The notes: generated from the sequence alone by a model not told the origin. Numbered from the stretch's first letter, positions 47,201 through 62,200 are shown. The stretch: DNA of 64,000 nt from Desulfuromonas thiophila (GCF_900101955.1 NZ_FNAQ01000007.1:18391-82390), one strand, 5' to 3'. Numbers and translations: made by a program.

Positions 47201-50200
47201 ACTGGCGAGCGTGATATTCATTTCACCGGTCCGATCCAACTGGGTCAGCTCCAGGGTGCCTCCGTTAATCCGTTCACCATTGATTTCTCTGAACTGCAGG
47301 GCGTTGTCTCGGGTATGACCATCGATCACTTCGAGCAACTGGCCCAGGGTGGAGCGATTTACGGCAACAGCGCCAACGGCTACGAAACCGAGGTTTTGAT
47401 TCAGCTTGCGGCCGATGTCGCGGACGATGGCCTTGGTTTTGATGAAGCGGATGCCGGCAGTCTCGTTTCCAAAGGTGTAACCCGTTATGTGGTGACACAG
47501 ATCGACGGCCCGACAGCTCCAGGCAGTACCGGTAACACGGCCACCATCAAGCTGTGTGACAGCACGGAAGATCTGGACGTTATCGCTCTGCGCGGCAATT
47601 ACAATGACACCTTGGTGGTGCAGGACGCCGCTTGGGGGCTGGCCTTTGAATTGCAAGGGGGTGGCACGGCCAAGGCCGATGGTCCCACCGGAACCGCCAA
47701 CGTCGGACAACTGGTGGCCAACTACGAATGGCCGGGTGCTGTGGCCGTGGTTGGCCTGACCCACTCGGTTGAGGGCGATGACCGTCCGTTGCTGATTGAA
47801 GGTATCCGTATTGAAAATGCCAAAACCCTCAGCCTCGATGCTGAAGGTCCGGCAGTTACTCTCAGGAGTCTGGTGGCCGAGGATGCCACAACGCTCGATA
47901 TCGATGCCGATGGCGCTGTCAGCATTGAGGGGGTCCTGCCTTCGGGTCTGACGAATATTGATGCCGCCGATGTTGCCGGCACCTTCAATGCCGCCATTGT
48001 CAATCCGGCGGCGGATTTCAGTTTTATCGGCTCCACTGGAGGATCCAGCCTGACCTTGGCGGATGTTGTCGCCGGTGAGCAGACCAGCCTTGATGGCGGT
48101 ATTGGCGGCCTGACCCTGATGATTGCTGACGACGCCAGCCAGGAAAACGATCAGGTTGATCTCAGCGCTGCCAGCCTGGTTTCCATTGCCGCCATCGTCC
48201 TTGATGAAGGCGCGACCCTGCAGTTGACCGTAGCCCAGCTGGATGCTCTTGGCGCCGACCGTATTGCTTTGGCCGATGACGCCGCGCAGGCGACCCTGAA
48301 TCTCTATGGTCTCGATGGCGAAGCCTTCAGCCTGGCAGCGTTTGCTTCCGGCATTGCGGTTTCCGTCATGACCATCGCTTCCGAACCGGTTGTGACCCTT
48401 GACCCGGCAACCGATCTCAGCGGTATTGCTACCCTGAACGTTCCGGCTGGAACTGTCCTCAACCTTACAGCGGCCCAGTATCAGCAGCTGACCGATGCCG
48501 GTGCCATCCAGGGCGTGGCCGGCACAACGGATTACAGCGTCAACATCACCGGTCTGACCCAGGCCGATGTTGCCGCTGGTTTCGATCTTAGCGGGATCAG
48601 TACGACTGCTGTCAGTCTGACTCTGTCTGAAGATGTCAGCCTGTCGGCTGCGGATATGCTGGGCAATGCCAGCATTGTCAACCTTGGAGACGACCTGACC
48701 CTGACCCTGGGCGATATCGCCCAGGCGGATGGTCTGACCATCAGCGGCGGCACCGGCAGTGTCCTGGCGTTTACCGATACCGATGCCGGCGCTCTTGCTG
48801 CAATTGACGCCGCAGGGTTCAATGTTGCGACCTTGCGCGTGCTGAATGTCCTCATCGATGATTGCGATGTCGAGCAGTTGTTCAGCAACCTGCCGGCCAC
48901 CGTACAGATACAGGTTTACAACGATCTGGGCTTTGTCGATGGTGTCGATCGCGTCGTGACGCTGGAGGAAGGAACGACGATTCCCGGCTTCACCGCGTTT
49001 AACCCGTATACCGATGACAGTGAGATCCTGAACCTGCAGCTTAACCTGCAGGGCGGCACCGAGATTTCCGGTGATCTGAACCTGGCCACGACGGATAAGG
49101 CCACCAACCTGATCCCGCAGCACTTCAAAACCCTGACCATTGTTTCCACCGGCACGGCGGAAAATCTGCTCAGCGGCACAACGGCCAACGTCATTAGCGG
49201 TGATATCAGCCCGCTGGCGCTGGGCGCGGGCACGGCGGAAAATAATCTCAAGACGGTCGTCATCAATGCCGCCCAGGATTTTATTCTGCGCGGAAGTCTT
49301 GTTTTCAATTCCGTCACGGGCAATGACGCGGTTACCGCCAATGACGACGATGCCGCCATCGTCAGTCTGACCGTTACCGGCAGCGGCGATGTTACCCTCG
49401 GTGGGGTGGATACCTCCGATGCCGATGTTGTCGGTCTTACCGTCGCCAATACAGGCGTCGGTACCCTGAGCCTGACCCTTGATGGCGCGCAGATTGATGC
49501 GACCGATGCCCTCAGCTTCACCGGTGGCAACATCGAATTGACTCTTGTCGGTAATCTCGACCTGGCCGCTGCCAACCTGGCCGCTGTTGAGCAGATCACG
49601 CTTTCCACCGGTGCCTCGTTGACGCTCAACCAGGCCCAGTTCAGCGCACTGGCAGGCGATCTGCAGGTTGAAGACGCGGCTCAACTGCACGTTGTCGCCG
49701 TCGACAGCACAGCGTTCGATGCAACGACGGTACCTGCCGGACTCAACATTGCCAGCATTACCCTCGCGCCGGGCGCGACCGTTCTCGATGCCGCAACCGA
49801 TCTGACCGGCGTCGACGAGATCATCGTGCCGCAAGGCAGCAGCCTGACCTTAAGCGCCGCCCAGTATCAGCAACTTGACGGCAGCGGCACCATCAGCGGC
49901 GGCGGCACCGTCAACATCACCGGTCTGACCCAGGCCGACATCGACACCGCCGGCGGTTTCGACCTCAGTGGCGTCAGCGCCGTCAACGGCACCTTAAGCC
50001 TGGCCGCCGATGCGGATAACGTGCTTCTGCGTGTCAACAGCCTGGCCTACGACCTGACCGATTTGGCCAGTTTCTCCATCGTGCTGGCGGTCGATCAGAG
50101 CATCACGCTGTCCAACGAAGCCCAGGCCGACGGCCGCACCATCAATGGCGCAGCGGGCAGCACCGCCGTGCTCGGTTTTGCCGCCACCAGTGATGACCGT

Positions 50201-53200
50201 CTTGACTTGCATGACTACAGCGTTGCCCGTATCGAGGTGCTTGATCGTCTCATCGAGAATGCCGCCCAGAATGGCACCACCAATGTTGAAGACTTGCTGC
50301 TTGGTGTTGATAGCGCCACAGCTGTGCATGTTTTCTCTGTTGGTCAGCTCGCCGTCGATCCGGCAGCCGTTTACGCTACCGAACGTGATTTCACCGTCAA
50401 CGCCGACACCACCATCGATAACGTCAACCTGGCCTTCAGCCAGATGACCGCCGGGCAGGAGATTTCCCAGCTGACCCTGACCCTCGCCGGCAACGCCATC
50501 ATCGAGGGCGCCGTTGACATCGCCGCCATCAATCACGGCGTCAACGCCGACGGCCAGCCCTATGATCCGGCCTACTTCCAGACCTTGATCATCAACTCGG
50601 CAGGCGAAGCCGCCAACGCCATCGAAGGCGTCATCACCGGCAGCGGTGCCTACGTCAGCGGCGGCGTCGAAAACAACCTGCTGAACGTCGAAATCAACGC
50701 CACGCAAGACCTGAGCCTCGCCGGCATCGACTTCAGCTCCCGCACCGACGGCGCCGAGGCCGAACTGACCATCGACACCGCCGCCGGCGTCAGCGTCAGT
50801 ATTGGCGATCTCGACACCGACGATGACCAAGTCGACGCCCTCAGCGTCACCCACACCGGCGCCGGCAGCCTCGAAATCGGCCTGTCGTCCCTCGCCACCG
50901 TCGACGCCAGCGACAACCTGAGCATCACCGGCAGCGCAGAAGGCACCACCATACTGAACATCAGCGGCAGCCTCGATCTGTCCGACGACAGCCTGAGCAA
51001 CATCGCCGCCGTCAACCTGGCCGACGGCGCCGAGTTGACCCTGAGCCAGACCCAGTACAACGCCATCGGCGGCAGCGCCATCAGCAGCAGCGGCAGCGCC
51101 GAGTTGCAGCTGGTTGGCGTCAGCGGCGACATCGACGCCAGCCTCATTGGCAGCGGCGTCAACATCGCCAGCCTCACCCTCAGCGGCAATGTCATTTTTA
51201 CCTCTGCCACCAATCTGACCGGCGTTGATGAAATCATCGTGCCGCAAGGTAGCAGCCTGACCCTAAGCGCTGCCCAGTTCCAGCAGCTCGACGGCGTCGG
51301 CACCCTCAGCGGCGCTGGCACCGTCAACATCACCGGCCTGACCCAGGCCGACATCGATGCCGTTGGTGGCTTCGACCTCAGTGCTATCAGTGCCGTCAAC
51401 GGCACCCTGAGCCTGGCGGAAGACGTTATCCTGCGCATTGACAGCGTCAACTATGATTTGACCGATCTGGCGAGTTTCTCGATTGTGCTGGCGGCCGATC
51501 AGAGCATCACCCTGTCCAACGAGGTTCAGGCCGACGGCCGCGTTATTAACGGTGCCACCGGCAGTGTTGCCGTGCTGGGCTTTGCCGCCACCAGCGATGG
51601 TCAGCTCGATGCTTCCGGTTATAGTGTCAGCCGTGTCGAAGTTCTCGACCTGCTCATTGAAAACTCTGCCGCCAATGGCACCACCAATATCGAGAATCTG
51701 CTTGATGGCCTTAACCAGGTCGATGTGCATGTTTTCTCTGTTGGTCAACTCGCTGTCGATCCGGCAGCGATTACCACCACGATTCGCAGTTTCACCGTCA
51801 ACGCCGATACCACCATTGACAACGTCAACCTGGCGTTCAGCCAACTGAGCGCTGGTCATGAAATCTCGCAGCTGACCCTCAATCTTGCCGGTAACGCCGT
51901 CATTGAGGGCGCAGTAGACATCGCCGCCATCAACCACGGCGTCAACGCCGACGGCCAGCCCTATAACCCGGCCTATTTCCAGAAGCTGATCATCAATTCC
52001 AGCGGTGACGAAGCCAACGCCATTGAAGACGTCATCACCGGCAGTGGCGTCTATGTCAGTGACGGCGTTGAAAACAACCTGCTCGAAATCGAAATCTATG
52101 CCACGCAGGATCTGAGCCTCGCCGGCATCGACTTCAGTTCCCGTGCCGACGGCGCCGAGGCCGAACTGATCATCGACACCGCCGCCGGCGTCAGCGTCAC
52201 CATTGGCGATCTCGACACCGACGATGACGAAGTTGACGCTCTCAGCGTCACCCACACCGGCGCCGGCAGCCTTGAAATCGGCCTGTCGTCCCTCGCCACC
52301 GTCGACGCCAGCGACCACCTCAGCATCACCGGCAGCGCCACCGGCACCACCATACTGAACCTCAGCGGCAGCCTCAATCTGTCCGACGACAGCCTGAGCA
52401 ACATTGACGCTGTGGTTCTCAATGAGGGCGCTGAACTGACCCTGACCCAGGGCCAGTACAACGCCATTGGCGGCGCCGATTTCAGCCTGCAGGGGGCCGC
52501 AGCCGATCTGCACCTGCTCTCTGTGGTTAGCGGTGTCTTTGACGCCAGCCTCTTGGCACCTGGTATCAATGTGGCCAGTCTTACCATCCAGGGGAATCTG
52601 ACCTTCTCTGCCGCCAGCGATTTTACCGGCGTCGACGAAATCATCGTGCCGCAAGGCTCAAGCCTGACCATCAGCGCTGCCCAGTTCCAGCAACTCGAAG
52701 GTGCTGGCACCATCAGCGGCGGCGGTATGGTCAACATCACCGGCCTGACCCAGGCCGATATCGACGCCGAAGGCGGGTTTAATTTGACCGGCATTGAAGC
52801 GGGAGCGATCACACTCACCTTAAGTGAAGATGTGAATCTTGCTGATAACAGTCTTCTGGGTGATTTGAGTAATCTTGAGGTTTATGTTGCAACAGATCAA
52901 ACGTTGGGTCTTGATAATGCTTCCCAGGCCGATGGTCTGGTGGTGAACGGTCCTGTCGGTTCCACGGTAGTCTTTATGTTCGATGACGTTGTTAAGGGTT
53001 ACGTCGATTATATCGACGCGTCCGGTTACAATATCGATACCCTCAAGGCACTGAACACCTTCGTCGACGGCCGCAATATCGAACAGATATTGCAGGATCT
53101 GGATAGTGAAATCACACTCAGCCTGTATCATTCACCGGAAAGTCTCGGCTTTGTCAGTTCCACCGATCGAATCCTGGTTGTCGAGCCAGGCGTCACGGTG

Positions 53201-56200
53201 CCGGGCTTTGTCGTGGTGAACGATCTGGGAGGGGACACGGCGGTGCGTAATCTTGCCATTACCCTGCAGGGTGGTGCGGAAATCGACGGCAGCGTCTACC
53301 TTTCTACTGTTGAAGCAAGTGATGGTCTGATCCCTCAATACTTCCAGAAGCTTTCCATTTTGTCTTCGGGAACCGCTGCCAACCGGATCGATGGGGATAT
53401 TACTGCGCAACCTGGTCCGGATGCCGGCATGATCGAGAATAATCTGCGCGATGTTTTCATTATTGCAGAACAGAATTTGGTCATCGATGGGGATATCGTG
53501 TTCAGCTCTGTTGATGCTGAGGACTTTCCAACGGCAGCACTGGTGATTATCGGTACGGAGAATATTACCATCCAGCAGCTCGACATTTCCGATGATGAAC
53601 TGACGAGCTTTACCATTGACCACCAGGGTAGCGGCTCCCTGACACTGACCGGTTCCTCGCCCTCGCTGTTCGATGGAGATTCGGATGGTACCTACACTAC
53701 CGATACCGTCGGCAATCTGGAAACCCTCACGCTCAAGGGGACAGGCAATATCGATCTGGGAACCGAGGACGGTGGTTGGGGCATTACGGCCAGCGGTTTG
53801 TCGGTGCTCAATGCTGCCGCTCTTTCCGGCAACCTGAATCTGGGCGAAATCCGCGATATTGACTCGGCTGATTTCATCTTTACCGCTGGCACCGGAGTCA
53901 CCACGCTGAAACTTGTCGGTGACAGCCTGGATACAAGCGTTGACCAGAACGGCTGGACCTTCAATTTTGCCACTGCCGCGGCGGGCAGCGTTCTTGAACT
54001 GGGCGCTACCGACTGGCTGGGCGGCAAACTTAACATTGATCTTGGCGCCAATACCCAATTACGGATCACGGCCGATACCGACCTGAGTGATCTGCTTCTG
54101 ACGCTGGCGGGTTCCGGTACTCCGGCAGATAACCAGATCATTGTGGAAGACGATGTCATCCTTACGCTGACCGCTGCCCAGGCCGATGCAATCAATGATG
54201 CGGGTCTGACCCTCATCGGTGAAAACGGTATGGATTCGACGGCAGTTGTCAATATTGTCGAACTCGGTACCGCAGAGTACGATTTCAGCCACATCCAGGC
54301 GGATATCGCTGGTACCGCCACCCTGGCCGACACCGATGTCACGCTTGATGCAAACACCGATCTGGGTGCGTTCTCCATCACGCTGACGGCCCAAAGTATC
54401 GATAATGACGATCTCTCCGGCCAGACCATCCGCTTCCAGACTCAGGAACAGGCCGAGCGGGCTGTTCTTGTTGTGGGCGCTGAAGGCGACAGCGACAGCA
54501 CCAACAGCACCAATGTGGTCTGGCTGTTCGAATCCGTTGCAGACAAGGTGGAAACCGTAGACTATGCCGACAACCTCGGTCGGTTGTGGATCAATCCGGT
54601 ACTGGCAGCTTTGGGCAGCATTGAGGATCTCTACACCACGCTGCCCGAAAGCATCGTTCGAGTCGAGTTTTCCAGCCTGACCCAGTTGGATATTTTGTTG
54701 CTTTCCTCCGAGGTACACCGCACGGTCGAGTTTGTGGCCTTTACCGATCTGGCAACCAGCGGTGTGGTGTTCAGCGACAGTGATCTGGGCGAACACCTCG
54801 AAACCCTGACCCTGCGTCTGGGCGGCGAGGTTGCGTTGGGTGATCTGGAACTGGGTAATACCACGGATGGCACTTATGACCCTGCCGCGATCAGTTTCGA
54901 AGGGCTCACCATCGAGTCGCGCCGGGCGCTGCACACCGATAACCCGTTGGCCAGTGAGCAGTATGTCAATGACAATGATGGCACGGACGAAACCGGCGAA
55001 CATCAGCAGCCAGCCAACCTCAATACCATTGGCGGCATCAGTATTAACGATTCCGGGTCAGCAACCTTCGATCTGCTCGATGTCACCCTTGATACCGGTG
55101 CGCTCTCCGTCGAGGGTGATGGTTCTCTTGGCGCCGGCGCCGATCTGACGGTCGGCACCATCACCTTTGATGCCGATGGGTCCGACTCTGCCGCCACCCT
55201 CACCGTGCGCGGTGCCAATACCACCACCATCGCTTCGCTGGATACCTCCGATCCTGAGATCATCAGCCTTAGCATCGTCAATGAAGGGCCGGGCACACTG
55301 ACCATCACTGGCGCCAGCCCGGCGGCTTCGGTCGATAATGCCACCTTGGCAACCCTCTCCGGCACCGAGACTCTGTCTATCGACGCCACCGGCGATGTAA
55401 TCCTGGGCACCGCAGGTGTTTTGACCAAACCCGGCGTCGCCAGCAATGAACTGAGCCTGATCGACGTTGACGGCAGCGGCGATGTCGATCTGGGCGTGCT
55501 GGCCCAGCTTGATAGTCTTGCTTTCACCCTCGATGCCACTGGCAACAGCGGCAGTGTCAGCGCTGTTCTGATGGATGACGACAGTGCCTACACGCTGGAA
55601 ATTTCCGAAAATGGCGCTTGGCTGTTCGATAATTCCGGTTCTACCGGCGTGTTGAACATCACCCTGGATGACAGCATCACCTTGGGCGAGGGAACCCTCA
55701 GCTTCAATAACGTCGCTCTGACCCTCACTGGCGCCATCGACTTCACCACCCTTGCCGAACTGAGCCTGACCGATACCACCATTGAGGTTCCGGCCGGCTC
55801 CAGCCTGACCCTTCTGGCCGAGGATGCCAGTGGCCTGACCGTTACTGGTGCTGGCGGTGTTGTGATTGAACACCTCGAGTTGACCCCGGACGCTGATCTG
55901 TCCGGCATTATGACCAGCGATGGCGACACTGGCACCGTTGTTGCCGAAGTCAGCACCGTAAATGGTACGCCGGTAGTGTTTACCGGTGACTTGGGTGTGG
56001 CTACCGTCCAGATTGCCGGTGATGGTATCTTCGATATCACCGAAGGGGAGGTTGGCGATGCGGTCTTCGAAGTCGGTGCCGGTACAACCCTGATCCTCAC
56101 CGCTGATCAGGCCGATGACCATGAAGCTACAGGTGCTGGCACGACTGAAGTTGAAGATCTCGGTCAAGTCGCCGATGCGGCGGATTCCGATATCGATCTG

Positions 56201-59200
56201 TCCGGTATTGCCACAGCCAACGTTTCTATCGCGGTGGATTCCGTCGTCACCCTCAATAGCGACGCAGACCTGGGTGCCGCCGGTGCAACCCGCGTCATCA
56301 CGGTCGGCCTTGATGCGGTGCTGCAGTCCGCTGCTTCCGTCATCGATGGCCAGTATATCGATGGCGCCGGTACCCTGTTGCTGGATGATGAGAATGATAA
56401 CGGCAATGACGATGTGGCGCCGGCGGATACGGCGATAACCGCTGATCTGACCTATGTGGATGTACTCAATATCACTCTGGTTGAAAGTGCTGTAGCCGGT
56501 GCTATTATCTTCCCCGCACTCTATGGAACGGCACCCGCAGCAGTGCAGACCGTTACACTGACCGCGGTGCAGGCCAATGGCCAGGATATCGAAGGTGCTA
56601 CTGCTGTTGAAGGCGCCGTCGTAGTGAATAATCTTGGAGAGGAATTCACTGATCTTTCCGGTATTGGTGATGGTACTGGCGTTGGTGTCTTGATCGCCTA
56701 TGTGCCGGAAACTGCTGAGCTGGATGCCGCTACCGATCTTGGAACCTTTGATGTTGTACTACAGGACGATGCCACCACCTCGGTGGCTCTGACCCTCACA
56801 GCGGCACAGGCCACTGGCCTGTCCATTACGGATTCCGCAGATAACGGTGCCGTCCATGTGACTGCCCTCGAACTCACTCTGGGTGCAGACCTGTCTGCAG
56901 TTGTAGCTGCTACGGAAACGGCCACCATTGATATCGAAGGTAGCGTAACCTTTACCGGCAATCTCGGCAGCAATATGGAAGTCCATGTGACGGATTCCGA
57001 TACTGGCACAGCTGATTCACTGACCATTGATGCTGCAGCCGATTTTGTTTCCGGCTCAACCATCTTCAACCTGGACAGCAACGGCGTTGAGCTGATCCTT
57101 GATGCCGATGATGCCCATCTGCTGACCGTTAATGATAACGCCGATGCTACTGCGGTAACCGTCAATGGCATTGATGGGGATCTTTTTGATCTCAGTGATA
57201 TAGCCGCCGACACGCTGACCGCTAATGTACCAGCCACTGTGACGCTGGATACTGATTCTGATTTCGGTGATTTTGCTGTAGTCTTAGCAGAGGGTGTCGC
57301 GCTGACTCTTACGACGGCCCAGCTGCTTGATACAGGCGAAGAAGACTTCTCCGGCACCAATCCTGGCGACGAAACCCTCATTGTTACCGGCTACAACGGT
57401 GAAGATATCCAGACCGATGAGCTGGGGCCGGATGTCACCATTGCCCAGCTTCTGGTCGAGGATACCGATGGCATCGTGCAGATCGATACCAACGCCGATC
57501 TTTCGGATATTCAGGACATTGTTATTCCAGCCGACACCACCCTGGTCATGACAGCGGATCAGTTCCAGCAATTGCCGACAGGTGTGGTCAGCGGCGCCGG
57601 TACCCTCAACCTGACCCATTTCGATAACGACAATGCTGATATCGATCTCAGCACAGTCGTCGCCAACGCCGGCACCATTACCCTGGATGCCACAGTCGCC
57701 AGCGTCGTTCTCGATCCGACTGCCGTGCTCGACGCCAGCACCACGGCCTTCAGCCTCGTTTTCTCGGCCGATGAGCAGAACTTGACCCTCTCCAGCGAAA
57801 CCCAGGCCGATGGCCGTGGCCTGGCTGGCGGCAGCTTTGACGCTACCGTTCTGACCCTTGGTTTCACCCATGCCGATGCAACGGATGGCGATGCGGTGCT
57901 TGATGCCAGCGGTTTCGATGTTGAAAATATCTGGCTCGTCAGCGAATATCTCTACAACGAATTCAGTCTGTCCAACCTGCCGGCCAACATTGAGGAGATT
58001 CTGGACGGTCTGCGTGATCAGGCCAGCAATGGCGACCCGTTGGTGATTACCCTCAAGGATGCCGCAACCCTGCTGTTGGAGGGCTATGCCGATCCTGCCG
58101 CACTGGATACAACCGACCGCTTCATTGTCATCGACGAAGACACTACCGTCGATGCCTCCCTGGCCTTCATGGAACTGGCGGCGGCTCAGGAGGTCAGCAG
58201 CCTGACCCTCACCCTGCAAGGCGGCTCCGTCCTGACCGGCAACCTGGAATTGCCGCAGGATAAAGATCCGCTGGATACCCTGGTCGATAGCGGTAAACTG
58301 CCCGGTTTGTTCAAAACCTTGACCATCAATTCCGAGGGTTCCGGCAGCGATCCGAATGTCATCAGCGGCAGCATCTTTGCCGACGATGAAACCGATGGCG
58401 CCCTCAGCGAGTCTCGTGCTGAAACCTGGCAATTGACGATTACCCTGAGCGCGTCGCCGCTGGCCACCGAAGAGTCCATTGCTTTTGACGGAGCTTTCAT
58501 TGTTTTGGATGCGGGTGATACCGCTGCGGATATCGCTGCTAAATTGGAGTCGGCAAGTTACGACAACTGGACTGCGGAGGACGTAGGCGGTGGGGTAGTC
58601 GAGTTTACCTATAAGATTGCTGGTGACTACGATGATTCAGTAGATGGTGGAGCAGACGACTTGGGTGATTTGACAGTCGTCAGTGCCGCAACTGCTGCTA
58701 TTAACGAGATGAATCTCAGTGGTGGACTGGTTGTTGGAGACTTCGTATTTAACAATACTGTCGACGGCACTCTGGTCGCTGAAGAAAACAATCTCTACAA
58801 CATCATCATCAATGCCGATCACGATCTGGTCATCACCGGCGAGTTGGAGCTGAGTTATCTCACCCGCTCCAATGTGCTGCACGATGAAACCGTGGTGGCC
58901 ACTATCACGGTCAATGGCGATGCCGATGTCACCATTGGCTCGGTCAATTCCGATGATGAACATATCACCGGGGTAACCCTGGTGCACAATGGCACCGGTA
59001 CCGTCACCGCGCCCGGCACCAGCCCCGGCGCGGCCTTGGGCGATACCGAAACCCTCACCATCAACACCATGGGTACGGTGCTGCTGGGCACCGCCGGTGA
59101 TGACACCAAGCCGGGTGTTTCCGGCGCCGAGTTGAGCGCTATCAACATCAACACCGATGGCACCTCCACCGGCACCGTCAATCTGGGGGTCATCGACGCT

Positions 59201-62200
59201 ATCGATGGTACCAGCTTCATCCTGACCGCTGGTGGTGGCCAGGTCTACCTGCAACTGGGTTATCCGGCTAACGGCCAGCCCGGCGGCCCCACCCTGGCAG
59301 AAGGTGGCTCCTGGTCCTTCATTGGTACGGGCGATAATCTTCACCTGACCATTACCGATGGTGTTGTTTTCCAAGGTGGTAGTCTCCTCCTGGAAAATGT
59401 CGATCTGACCATCGAGGGAGATGTTGATTTTTCAGCTCTGGATGATTTCGACTTCAGCGCCCTGGGCGTCATCGAAATCACCGAGGGCAACAGCCTCATC
59501 CTCACCTGCGCCCAGGCCGACGGTCTGTCCATCACCGGGGCGGGAACGCTGTATCTGATAGACCAGGAAGACAATGACCATGACTTCAGCGGTCTGGCGG
59601 TGGAGAATATTAATCTGTCCGGTATTACAGGTGCTGAGGAAAGTGCTGTTACTAACGCCGGAGATGTCGTGCTGGATCTTCACGGACACGATGGCATCGA
59701 CTTCACCGTCACCGGTTCCACTTTTGCCGATATCATCACCACCGCTGACGGTGCGGACAATATCACTGGCGGAGCCGGTGACGATATTATCGATGGCGGA
59801 GCCGGCGCCGACACCATTGATGGCGGAACAAGTGAAAACGGCAATCGGATTATCTACGATGCGAATGATGAGGAAGTGGATGGTGGCGATGGCACATCTG
59901 ACATCCTCGATGCCTCCGGCGCACTTGCCGGTGTCACCATCGATCTGTCCGATGGCTCTGATGCCTTTAGTGCTTTCGAAAACATCATCGGCAGTGACTA
60001 CGCCGATAGCCTGACAGGCGATGCCTCGGACAACAACATCCAGGCCGGAGGCGGCGACGATCTGATCACTGCGGGTTCGGGTGATGATACCATCGCTGCC
60101 GGCAGTGGCGACGACACCATCATCATGGGTGCCAACCTCACGTCTCTTGACACCATCGATGGCGGCGCCGGCTATGATGAGTTAACCTTTACCTATGCAA
60201 GCGCAGACAGCGGCGATGACGATGCCCTTGATCAGGTCACCAATGTTGAATTGATTACCCTGGGTGACCCGGGTTCGGGAGCGACCTACATCACTACGCT
60301 CGATGATCTGGTTGCCGCCGGGGCGACCCTCGAAGTCGATGCCTCGGCATTCAGTGCCACTAGTGGTCTGTTCTTTAACGGCAGCGCGGAAACCGACGGC
60401 CGTTTCATCATCACCGGCGGCGCTGGCGACGACACTCTTATCGGTGGTGACGGCGACGATATCTTCACCGGCGGAGATTCACTCAACATTGCGACGGATT
60501 ATTACACCGGCGGTGCCGGCAACGACACCTTCAACGTCGATCTCGGCCATGACCATATCTACGACCTGTCCGGCAATGACGTGCTGGTGGTCAGCGCCGG
60601 GGCCTTCGCAACGGCGGACGTGACGGCCGATTTCACCGCCACCAGCGCCACCCGCAATGACAGCGTTATTACAGAAGCGGGCAACCCCTTAATTGGTATG
60701 CCGGCTGCCTGGCTGGAGGTTGGCAATGGGGTAGACGTCGACCTCTCGGCCGTGACTGAAGGCACCTATGGTTTCGTTGTTGCTGCCGGAGGCGTTTTTG
60801 GCGAGGGCAATCTGCTCGCTTCGACCCTCATCGGTTCCGCCTTTGACGACTGGCTCATCGGCGGCGAGGATGATGATGTGCTCACCGGCGGTGCCGGCGA
60901 TGATCTGCTCTTTGGCGGCAGCGGCGAAGATACCTTCAATGTCGATGCCGGCAGCGATATCATCGATGACCTGGGTAATGCTTTAGTCGGTGCCGACGTG
61001 CTGGTGGTTTCGGCCGGCGCGACGGCCAATGCCACGGTGAGCGATGACTTTAACGCCACCGCGGCTACCCGCAACGACGGTGTCGCCATCCTGACGGTTG
61101 ACGAGGATGTCGATGTCGATCTGTCCGCCGTGGTCAACGGCGCCAACGGTTTCACCCTCGATGCCAGTGCCAATACCGCGGCTTCGGTGCTGGTGGGCTC
61201 TGCCCTTGATGACACCCTTCTGGGTGGCGATGGCGCCGATACCCTCACTGGCGGCGCCGGTATCGATTCGCTTAACGGTGGCGAAGGGGCGGACCTCCTG
61301 TTGATCACCGCCACCAGCGATGATGCCGTGGGCGAAACCTACGATGGCGGTGATGCGGCTTCCACCGATACCCTGCGCATTACCGGCATCACCAGCGTCG
61401 ATCTGTCGGATGACACCATTGCCAACATCGAGGTGCTCGACCTGACCACGGATACCAACGGTCAGACGGTCATCCTCACGGATGATCAGCGTCAGCTGCT
61501 CACCACGGTGCTGGCGACCATGGATGACAAAATCACCTGGCAGGCCGACGCCATCGCCGATGAGATTGCGGCGACCGATGCCCAGGATACCTTCGAGATG
61601 ACATTGGACGACAGCTATTCCTACGCCTACGCCATCATTACCGACATGGCGGTGGACGACCGGGTCAGCCTCAACATCCTCGATGGCGCCGCTCCGCAGC
61701 TGTATTATGAAGTCGAAAGCGGCGCGGTCGATGAGGCTGGTAAATGGCATTGGGAGGATGCGACCAATACCCTTACCTACTGGAACAGCTTTACGGGAAG
61801 CAGCGCCACGGTGCTGCTGGCCGGTGTCGCCGATGTCGAGGTGGCCAGCCCCGGCCTGTTTGTGGTGACGGCCCTTGATGTGCCGGATACAACCGACCCC
61901 ACGGCCTCGAACTTCACCGCCACGGCCACCACGGTCGGCGCCACTTCGGACGAGGATGGCTGGCTGGGCCTGTACCAGACCGCAACCTATGATCTGATCG
62001 CTTCAACCAGCATCACCGGCATGGCTGCCGCCACTCCGACAACCCTGACGGTTGCCGCCCAGTCCGCTCCCACCTATGCCACCCTGCGGGTGTCGGACCT
62101 GGCCGGTAATTTCGATGATGTCAACACCCACAGTGTCATCCTTGGCACCGGTTCGAACGACAATGCCGGTTCGGCCCTTGCCGGTACGGCCGCGGACGAC

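Noticed and set aside
46460..49834. 1,124-residue open frame opposite the giant RTX gene, with similar long ones at 49,994-51,247, 51,263-52,654 and 57,284-58,432
   Set aside because: They mirror the Asp/Thr/Ala-rich repeats of the + strand protein (gat/gcc codons read backwards) and repeat whenever the sense repeats do; not independent genes.
49796..52770. CRISPR array suspected from regular repetition
   Set aside because: The repeats are ~1.4 kb, lie in one open frame, and have no short repeat/spacer pattern.
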